Positions 1 to 5,462 of a DNA stretch of 11,231 bases are shown here, piece after piece. This stretch comes from an uncultured Lachnospiraceae bacterium (GTDB lineage: Bacteria; Bacillota; Clostridia; Lachnospirales; Lachnospiraceae). The position numbers and the translations under genes are program-made. Location: positions 1 to 11,231 of the forward strand of contig CAJOQO010000286.1 in NCBI GenBank assembly GCA_905236545.1, read 5' to 3'. The notes beneath the pieces were generated by a model. The model saw only the letters and a list, made by a program, of their open reading frames with translations. It ran no database searches and was not told the origin of the DNA. Position 1 is the first letter of the stretch, and each line of letters begins with the position of its first letter.

Positions 1-1
1 C

Positions 2-1561
2 GCTGCCTGTGACGTCCTGAAGCAGGGCGGAGCATCTCCGGAGAACGCCGGCATTCTGCTGATCAGTGATTTCCGGGTTACGGGACAGAAACTGGAAGAC
101 TTTCTGGAGGACGGATACAATTACCGGTCACTGGAGGAAGCGGAGCGTATCGCAGGGGAAAACCAATGGCCGGTTTATACCCTGGAGATGAACTTTGACA
201 GGAACAATGACCATCCTACGGACTATACAGAACGGATCGCGGCCAGAATCAGAGGCCAGATACCGGAGAAAGTGGGATACGGGGAATATGTTCCTCTGAA
301 ACGCGCTGCGGATGCACATTCCAAATTCGCTGAGATCTTCGGAACTTTTTTTGAACCCGAAAACACCAGTACCAGTGATGTTCAGGTACAAAGCCAGGTT
401 ACGGATCCTGATGGAGACGCGGCTTTTCCCTTTACGGTGGGAGATATGGTCGCGGAACTGAACGTTACCCTGACCTGTACGGACAGTGCCCGGATCCGCG
501 GTATTGAGATCGGGCGGGATGGCCTTATGGAGTCCTATGATCTGGAAGATTACCGGGAACCGATTCAGGAGGAGAACCGGATCATCACGAGGGAAGGACG
601 CTATATTACGATCAAGATGATGATCCCTCCGCCGGGGGATGACTGGAGTGTTCTGGTCCATGGTGATGCACAGACAGAGATTGAGATGTATGCCCTGTCC
701 ATCCATGATATGGAATTCAGGCTTCATGCTGCAGCAGGGGATCTTCCGCAGGATTCTCTCCTGGCGCAGACAGAGGGCGGAGCAGCAGAAGAAACAAAGG
801 CTGAAACCGAAACACGGGATGATACGGAGGGTGAAACGGAAGATAAAACTGCGGGTGAAAAAGCGGAGGGCATCGCTGACTCAATGACCGTAAGAGCACA
901 TGATAAGGTACACCTGACTGCCTCTTATCTCTATGATGGACAGCTTTATTCTGTTGCCGGTGTGTATTCTGCCTATCCGGCGATGCTGCAGATCGCGGAA
1001 ACCGGAGAACAGATTCCGATGACGGCAGACGGCGTGGAATACTCTGCGGATCTCTCATTTGACAAGGAAGGAATCTATACTGTGAGTGCGGTTGCAAGCG
1101 GGGACGCATTACGTACGGGAAGCATAGAAACCGGAAAGCTCCAGGTGATCGTGACAGCTGGCGAGACAGAAGGCGGGATGGAAGATACAGAGAAAGAGAC
1201 AGAGCGTGAACCGGTCACAGAGACTGAGGCGGAGAGTGCGGCAGACACGGAAGCTGAGACAGAAGCTGAGACAGAGGCCGGAACAGAGACGGAGACGGAG
1301 ACTGAAACGGAGATTGAAACGGAGATTGAGACGGAGGCTGAGACAGAGACCGAAACAGAAACGGAAACCGAAACGGAGCCGGTGACAGAGCGGCCGAAAC
1401 CGAAACGGGCAGCAGTCCCGACGGTGATCCCTCCCAGAGCACCGAAAGAGAGGGGACCGTGGTGGTCGGATCCTCTGACGATCGGAATGATCGTGGGAGC
1501 CGCTGTGGTGCTTCTGCTTCTGATCCTGATGATCCGGCACAGAATCCGTAAAAAGAAATAA
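2..1561 (+). CDS. VWA-like surface protein with Glu-Thr stalk and C-terminal membrane anchor (5' end outside window)
   Basis: The reading frame is open from base 2, so the start lies outside the window and 519 C-terminal residues are visible. Residues 18-24 (ILLISDF) followed by a PVYTLEM strand near residue 58 and a FAEIF helix near 109 resemble the second half of a von Willebrand A fold; the metal-binding MIDAS start is not visible. Two beta-rich, Ig-like stretches follow (about 125-225 and 293-385), separated by a Glu/Thr-rich linker (about 258-290). Residues 388-464 are almost pure Glu-Thr with Ala and Ile. A Pro/Lys-rich hinge leads to a hydrophobic helix (about 491-511) and a basic tail (RHRIRKKK), which predicts an extracellular protein anchored by a C-terminal TM segment. 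No LPXTG motif is present. Ligand and role are unknown; adhesion or envelope sensing would fit. Confidence is high for a real gene and moderate for the VWA assignment. Confidence 0.85.
   Translation, partial: AACDVLKQGGASPENAGILLISDFRVTGQKLEDFLEDGYNYRSLEEAERIAGENQWPVYTLEMNFDRNNDHPTDYTERIAARIRGQIPEKVGYGEYVPLKRAADAHSKFAEIFGTFFEPENTSTSDVQVQSQVTDPDGDAAFPFTVGDMVAELNVTLTCTDSARIRGIEIGRDGLMESYDLEDYREPIQEENRIITREGRYITIKMMIPPPGDDWSVLVHGDAQTEIEMYALSIHDMEFRLHAAAGDLPQDSLLAQTEGGAAEETKAETETRDDTEGETEDKTAGEKAEGIADSMTVRAHDKVHLTASYLYDGQLYSVAGVYSAYPAMLQIAETGEQIPMTADGVEYSADLSFDKEGIYTVSAVASGDALRTGSIETGKLQVIVTAGETEGGMEDTEKETEREPVTETEAESAADTEAETEAETEAGTETETETETEIETEIETEAETETETETETETEPVTERPKPKRAAVPTVIPPRAPKERGPWWSDPLTIGMIVGAAVVLLLLILMIRHRIRKKK
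1192..1390 (+). repeat. Hexanucleotide-type GAR-ACN repeat encoding the Glu-Thr stalk
   Basis: The DNA is a degenerate period-6 repeat (GAG/GAA followed mostly by ACN, with some GCN or ATT) within the surface-protein gene. It encodes alternating Glu and Thr/Ala/Ile. Short perfect sub-repeats are visible, such as the doubled GAAACGGAGATT near 1313-1336. The unit is a multiple of three, so gain or loss of units keeps the frame and alters only stalk length. Confidence 0.8.
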
Positions 1562-1590
1562 AACCTGTAGCGGGCATCGCCGGCTCATGA

Positions 1591-1596
1591 TATACT
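1591..1596 (+). promoter_or_regulatory. Possible extended -10 (TGATATACT) upstream of the MATE gene
   Basis: TATACT preceded by TG at the extended -10 position (TG at 1588-1589) matches a sigma-A extended -10 element. The hexamer 17 bases upstream (TAGCGG) is a poor -35. If used, transcription would begin near 1603, just before the palindrome at 1607-1622. This rests on sequence appearance only. Confidence 0.25.
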
Positions 1597-1606
1597 GAAC
1601 AAGTAA

Positions 1607-1622
1607 AAATGTTTGAACATTT
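1607..1622. promoter_or_regulatory. 16-bp palindrome, possible operator
   Basis: AAATGTT-TG-AACATTT is a perfect inverted repeat of seven bases per arm around a two-base centre, in the gap before the MATE gene. The size and symmetry suit a dimeric repressor such as a MarR- or TetR-type regulator. No regulator gene is in the window, so the role is inferred. It lies just downstream of the possible -10 at 1591-1596. Confidence 0.35.
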
Positions 1623-1648
1623 GTGATTATTCAGCACCCCCTGAAATT

Positions 1649-1708
1649 GCTCATGATCCAGTCAGATAAGCCTGCTTATCTGACGGATCTGAGCGGTTCC
1701 TGTTTTTT
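1649..1708 (+). terminator. Long hairpin followed by T6, probable terminator or attenuator
   Basis: A perfect 10-bp stem (GTCAGATAAG, 1661-1670, with 1675-1684) closes a CCTG loop. It is extended outward by GATCC/GGATC and GCTCA/TGAGC with single-base bulges T1654 and A1660, about 20 bp in all. T6 lies at 1703-1708, but eight bases separate it from the stem base, longer than in a textbook intrinsic terminator. It may end the surface-protein transcript or act as an attenuator in front of the MATE gene. Confidence 0.5.
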
Positions 1709-1752
1709 GGATGGAAAGATGCGCGAAGAGTGTGTGAAATGTTGATGAGCCG

Positions 1753-3078
1753 GTGATGCGTATGCCTGATCGCAATCAAACTGTTTTGGATACACGGGAG
1801 AACAGACTTGTCGCTGTTTATTTCCGGCTTTCTCTTCCTGTAGTCTTAAGTTCTGTCGTTACCATTCTCTATAATCTCGCTGACACCTATTTTATAGCGC
1901 AGACGAATAATGCCCTGCTGGTTGCCGGCGTTTCTGTCTGCGCACCGATCTTCATGATCCTGATGGCTTTCGGCAATATCTTCGGGCAGGGCGGAAGCTC
2001 CCTGATCTCCAGGCTGCTCGGCCAGGGCCGCACGGAGGAAGCGGGGCGTGTCAGCGCGTTCTGCTTCTGGATATCCCTGGTTGCGGGAGCAGTCATCGGC
2101 GGTCTCCTGCTGGTCGTGCGGGATCCATTCCTGGTGCTGCTGGGTTCCAGCACGGACACGCTTCCCTATGCGAGGGAGTATGGAACGGTGATGCTTGCCG
2201 CCTCCCCGCTGGTCGTTGTCAGCTTTATCCACATGAATCTTCTTCGATGTGAAGGCATGGCCGGGATCTCAATGGCAGGCTCCTGCCTCGGAGCGGCGGT
2301 CAACATGATTCTTGATCCCCTTCTGATTCCCTCTATGGGAGCGTCCGGCGCAGCGGTAGCCTCTGTGACGGGATATCTGTGCACCGATCTGTTTTTGCTT
2401 TGTGTGGTTCTCTTTCGCAGCCGTGTTCTGTCAGTCAGGCCTGTGCTGACCGTCGGGAAGGCATATCTCAGGGAGATTCTGGCGATCGGCGTCACAGCCG
2501 CAATCACCAATATCGCCGGCAGTCTCTGTACGATGCTGATCAATCAGAGGCTCCTTTTTTATGGGGATGATAAGATCGCTGCGATGGGGATCGTCCTGAA
2601 GGTTACGATGATTGTCCAGATGATACTGGTCGGGTTTTCCTTCGGAGGGATACCTCTCTTTGGTTATCTGTCCGGCGCAGGAGAAAGGAGGAAGATCCGA
2701 ACGCTGATGATGTTCTGCATGCGTTTTCTGGTGATCATCGCGCTGATCATGACAGCGCTTGTCTGTCTGGCGGCGGGGCCTGTGCTGCATCTGATCACTC
2801 CGGATCCGGCGATCGTCGAAACGGGGATTCCGATGCTGCGCTGGCAGGCTGCAGGAAGCGCATTTGCAGGAATCGTCATGCTGTCAACCTGTATATGCCA
2901 GGCAACGGGCAGAGCTCTTCCGGCGCTCGTGCTTTCCCTGAGCCGGCAGGGGATCCTGTTTGCAGTCGTTCTTCTGTTTCTGTCCTTCCTGGCAGGTTAC
3001 CGGGGGATCCTCTGCTCGCAATGTGCCTCCGATGTGCTCAGTACGCTGCTGGTCATCCCCATCATGCGGAACGGATAA
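1753..3078 (+). CDS. MATE-family efflux transporter
   Basis: This is a polytopic inner-membrane antiporter of the MATE (multidrug and toxic compound extrusion) family, which exports cationic drugs or metabolites in exchange for Na+ or H+. It is 441 residues long, typical for the family, with about twelve hydrophobic segments in two six-helix halves. The N-terminal stretch (SLPVVLSS, ILYNLADTYFIAQ, then GQGGSSLISRLLGQG) is the classic first-half signature with the conserved Gln/Gly-rich loop, and the second half has AITNIAGSL in the equivalent place. The first possible start is GTG 1753, after an in-frame TGA at 1735; ATG 1756 and ATG 1762 are alternatives, and none has a strong Shine-Dalgarno. 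A possible five-codon ORF overlaps the start. Substrate cannot be predicted. Closest in style to MepA/NorM-like clostridial members. Confidence 0.93.
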   Translation: MMRMPDRNQTVLDTRENRLVAVYFRLSLPVVLSSVVTILYNLADTYFIAQTNNALLVAGVSVCAPIFMILMAFGNIFGQGGSSLISRLLGQGRTEEAGRVSAFCFWISLVAGAVIGGLLLVVRDPFLVLLGSSTDTLPYAREYGTVMLAASPLVVVSFIHMNLLRCEGMAGISMAGSCLGAAVNMILDPLLIPSMGASGAAVASVTGYLCTDLFLLCVVLFRSRVLSVRPVLTVGKAYLREILAIGVTAAITNIAGSLCTMLINQRLLFYGDDKIAAMGIVLKVTMIVQMILVGFSFGGIPLFGYLSGAGERRKIRTLMMFCMRFLVIIALIMTALVCLAAGPVLHLITPDPAIVETGIPMLRWQAAGSAFAGIVMLSTCICQATGRALPALVLSLSRQGILFAVVLLFLSFLAGYRGILCSQCASDVLSTLLVIPIMRNG

Positions 3079-3169
3079 GGAACGGCACTTATCAAACAGC
3101 AGAACAGAATGAATCAGCCTTTCCATGAGAGCCTGAGGGTGTTAACTGCATTAAAAGAGGAGACAAAGT

Positions 3170-3247
3170 ATGACGTCCCGCAGGGCGTCAGTAAGTCGGG
3201 TATCTGCGGCAAAGGTGGCTGCAGGGAGGAGGAGAGATCTACGATGA
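3170..3247 (+). CDS. Possible 25-codon Arg-rich upstream ORF overlapping the peptidase start
   Basis: ATG 3170 has a well-placed AAAAGAGGAG ribosome binding site seven bases upstream. The frame runs 25 sense codons, and its TGA (3245-3247) overlaps the peptidase ATG (3244-3246) as ATGA, a typical translational-coupling geometry. The product would be very basic, with seven Arg and one Lys in 25 residues, no membrane segment and no recognised family. Its first codons overlap a small hairpin (GACGTCC-CGCA-GGGCGTC, 3172-3189). It may be a coupling or leader peptide, or a chance ORF; the ribosome binding site is the main support. Confidence 0.35.
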   Translation: MTSRRASVSRVSAAKVAAGRRRDLR

Positions 3248-5166
3248 AAAAAAGAATGTCATCTGTGTTAGCGGCGGCTCTGAGCCTGTCAGTCTGTGCT
3301 GCTGCATGGGCGGGCGGGCAGGAGTCTGGTGAAGATTCGTCTGCGGCCGGGCTCTATACGGATGAAGCACAGGCTGAAACACAGAGAGAAGCGGATACGG
3401 AAGCGGAAACCGAAACAGAGTTTGATCCGGTTGCCTGGTGTGACGCGTTTCTGGACAGGCCGAAGGGAGAACTGGTGACGGTCAGTGAGGGGGATGTGTC
3501 CATCTCGAAAAGGACGTATCCCTGTTTTCTGTATCTTGTTGAGAATGAATCTGAGCTTCCTCTCTATTTCATCGATAACGGAATGGAGGTTCCGTATATC
3601 GAAGTGAATGACCTGTGTGATGTCCTGACTATGGTATATCATCAGCTGCTGAATGATACGGGCTATGGGCTGCAGCTCGATGCGGACGGCCCGGTTGTGG
3701 GAATCTCAAGAGAGAGCGGATACACGATGCTGATTGACTATGACGAAGGCACGGTATTTTTTGATGACTATGACGCCTTTATTCACAGATCAACCGACAC
3801 CTGTCTGCTTGAATCGGTCTCAACCTTTGCAGTGGATGAAGGAGGGAATGAACTCCTTCTGAAGCGCAATGAAAAAGGGTCGTATGACCGCTATGGAAAG
3901 GCAGTGGAGATCTGTCTTGCCGACTATGATATCCCGCTCTACAGGGTGCAGGAGAAGGGATTGTATCTGTTTCCGCTTCAGACGATGGGAGATTTTCTTC
4001 TTTCCCAGTCCTGCTCGATCGATGTAGCGTTTAATGAGAGAGCGGTGGTTCTGGGAAGCAGCAAAGCCATAAGAAACAGTATGGGACTTTCGACGCTTGG
4101 AATGATGTATGGTTCGGGTCCCGGGGGGCCGATGAGCGAGGAACTTGCCGGTTTCAGCTACAATGAGCTTTGCCTGGTGATGGATAAACTGTATGGTCTG
4201 AAGGATCTTCACGGCATCACGGACTTTGATGACCTGTTTACGGAAATCGGATATAAGGAAAAGCTGCAGAGCACGGATTCGGACGTTAAGGATGGTGCAT
4301 TGAGCGATATTCTGACGTTTTATCTGGATGATATCCATTCAGGGATGGATATCAATTCTTTCCGGACCTACGAGCCGGCTTCCCAGGAGGGGAACGGGCT
4401 GTCCAGAATGCAGATCATCGCCGATTACAGCAGGTTCAAAAAAGCCAGGGATGATTCAAAGCATAAGGTGATCCCCTATGAAGAAGTCGGGAATACCGCT
4501 TACGTCACGTTTGACTCCTTCAATCTGCCCAGGACTGCCGAAGCGTACTATCAGATGGAGTCCGAACCGGAGGCTGACGATTTTGACCTGGAGAATCCGA
4601 ATATTGATACGGTTGCGCTGATCATGTACGCACACAGGCAGATTACCAGGAAGGACAGTCCGGTTGAAAATGTTGTTCTGGATCTGAGCCTGAACGATGG
4701 AGGCGCAATAGACGCTGCGGTCGCTGTGGCGGCCTGGTTCCTTGGCGAGGCAAAGGTCAGCATGCAGAGCACGCTCACGGGAGCCCGCTCAACAGGCGTC
4801 TATCAGGCGGATATCAATCTGGACGGGGAGTACGACGAGAAGGATACGGTATCTGACAAAAACCTTTACTGCCTGATCTCGCCGAACAGCTTCTCCTGCG
4901 GCAATCTCGTACCGGCGATCCTGAAGAATGCGCACAGCGTAACGCTGATCGGGCAGACCTCGGGCGGGGGCAGCTGTGAGGTTAACGGACTGACGACTGC
5001 CTATGGGTCATTTTTCTCGATCTCGTCTCCGAACAATCTGTCCTATGTAAAGAACGGATCCTATTACGAGATCGACGGCGGGGTGGAACCGGATTACCGG
5101 ATCGCGAAGCCGGCCAGCTTCTATGACAGGGAGGCGCTGAACGACTATATCAACGGCCTCTTCTGA
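3244..5166 (+). CDS. Secreted S41-family serine peptidase (tricorn/tail-specific protease-like)
   Basis: This is a 640-residue exported peptidase. ATG 3244 is chosen over in-frame ATG 3109 because a strong GGGAGGAGGAG precedes it and the product then begins with a clear signal peptide (MKKR, hydrophobic core, cleavage suggested after AWA at residue 23). Cys18 lies in the core, but LSVC is a poor lipobox. A short Glu/Thr/Ala linker (about 40-60) follows. The C-terminal third carries the S41 core: VVLDLSLNDGGA (about 477-488), NSFSCGN with probable nucleophile Ser551, IGQTSGGG (about 569-576) and a late VEPDY. The Lys of CtpA/Prc-type enzymes is replaced by Gly, as in tricorn-type S41 proteins that use Ser/His/Glu; His365 in DDIHSGM is a candidate. 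Residues 523-534 resemble a Ca2+-binding loop (D-x-N-x-D-G-x-x-D-x-x-D). No PDZ domain is apparent. Substrate is unknown. Confidence 0.85.
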   Translation: MKKRMSSVLAAALSLSVCAAAWAGGQESGEDSSAAGLYTDEAQAETQREADTEAETETEFDPVAWCDAFLDRPKGELVTVSEGDVSISKRTYPCFLYLVENESELPLYFIDNGMEVPYIEVNDLCDVLTMVYHQLLNDTGYGLQLDADGPVVGISRESGYTMLIDYDEGTVFFDDYDAFIHRSTDTCLLESVSTFAVDEGGNELLLKRNEKGSYDRYGKAVEICLADYDIPLYRVQEKGLYLFPLQTMGDFLLSQSCSIDVAFNERAVVLGSSKAIRNSMGLSTLGMMYGSGPGGPMSEELAGFSYNELCLVMDKLYGLKDLHGITDFDDLFTEIGYKEKLQSTDSDVKDGALSDILTFYLDDIHSGMDINSFRTYEPASQEGNGLSRMQIIADYSRFKKARDDSKHKVIPYEEVGNTAYVTFDSFNLPRTAEAYYQMESEPEADDFDLENPNIDTVALIMYAHRQITRKDSPVENVVLDLSLNDGGAIDAAVAVAAWFLGEAKVSMQSTLTGARSTGVYQADINLDGEYDEKDTVSDKNLYCLISPNSFSCGNLVPAILKNAHSVTLIGQTSGGGSCEVNGLTTAYGSFFSISSPNNLSYVKNGSYYEIDGGVEPDYRIAKPASFYDREALNDYINGLF

Positions 5167-5242
5167 AACGTCTTTTGAAGCTGCTGCCAGTGTAGTGTCT
5201 CACTCATTTTTTGCAGTCAAAGCACTGCCTCAGCCTCGGATA

Positions 5243-5324
5243 CTGCGCTGTCCTCAGGCGGCGCAGCCCGGATACGCAGGGATCTGTAAAGGCGCCATGC
5301 CGTTTTCACGGAGCAGATCCTGCG
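5243..5324 (+). other. Two adjoining hairpins in the gap before the GGDEF-EAL gene
   Basis: The 296-base gap 5167-5462 contains no convincing gene. Within it CTGCGC (5243-5248) can pair with GCGCAG (5261-5266). The segment 5275-5286 pairs with 5314-5324 over 11 bp with one bulged G and encloses a small CCGT-TTTC-ACGG hairpin (5300-5311). Both hairpins are preceded by the same heptamer CGGATAC (5237-5243 and 5269-5275). No T-run follows, so this is not an intrinsic terminator. It could be a structured 5' leader or 3' end. No known riboswitch consensus was recognised. Confidence 0.4.
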
Positions 5325-5462
5325 CGGTAAACGAACAAAGCGCGTGATTTCATAAAATGAAAAAAGGCCGTGTTACAGCTACAGGATATAAGAGGAATAT
5401 GATAAAATCTGATTATACCTCTGACAGATTAATCCGGAGTGATACATGGGTGGGGAATCAAA

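Noticed and set aside
1192..1390. CRISPR or other spaced repeat array
   Set aside because: The repeat is continuous, period 6, inside an open reading frame, with no spacers.
3109..3243. N-terminal extension of the S41 peptidase from ATG 3109
   Set aside because: It would bury the clear signal peptide 45 residues inside the protein; ATG 3244 has a strong GGAGGAG site.
3244..3312. Lipoprotein signal peptide in the S41 protein (Cys18)
   Set aside because: LSVC has Val before the Cys and further hydrophobic residues after it; cleavage after AWA (residue 23) fits signal peptidase I better.
5194..5212. Terminator after the S41 peptidase (AGTG-TCT-CACT then T6)
   Set aside because: The T-run is good, but the stem is only 4 bp and cannot be extended; too weak to call.
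5373..5419. Promoter for the GGDEF-EAL gene (TATGAT 5398-5403 or TATACC 5414-5419)
   Set aside because: The region is AT-rich with -10-like hexamers, but no acceptable -35 lies at 16-18 bases; the TTACAG candidate needs a 19-base spacer and matches poorly.
5167..5462. c-di-GMP riboswitch (GEMM) in front of the c-di-GMP genes
   Set aside because: Looked for here and in 8088-8230; hairpins exist, but the conserved GEMM bases were not recognised.
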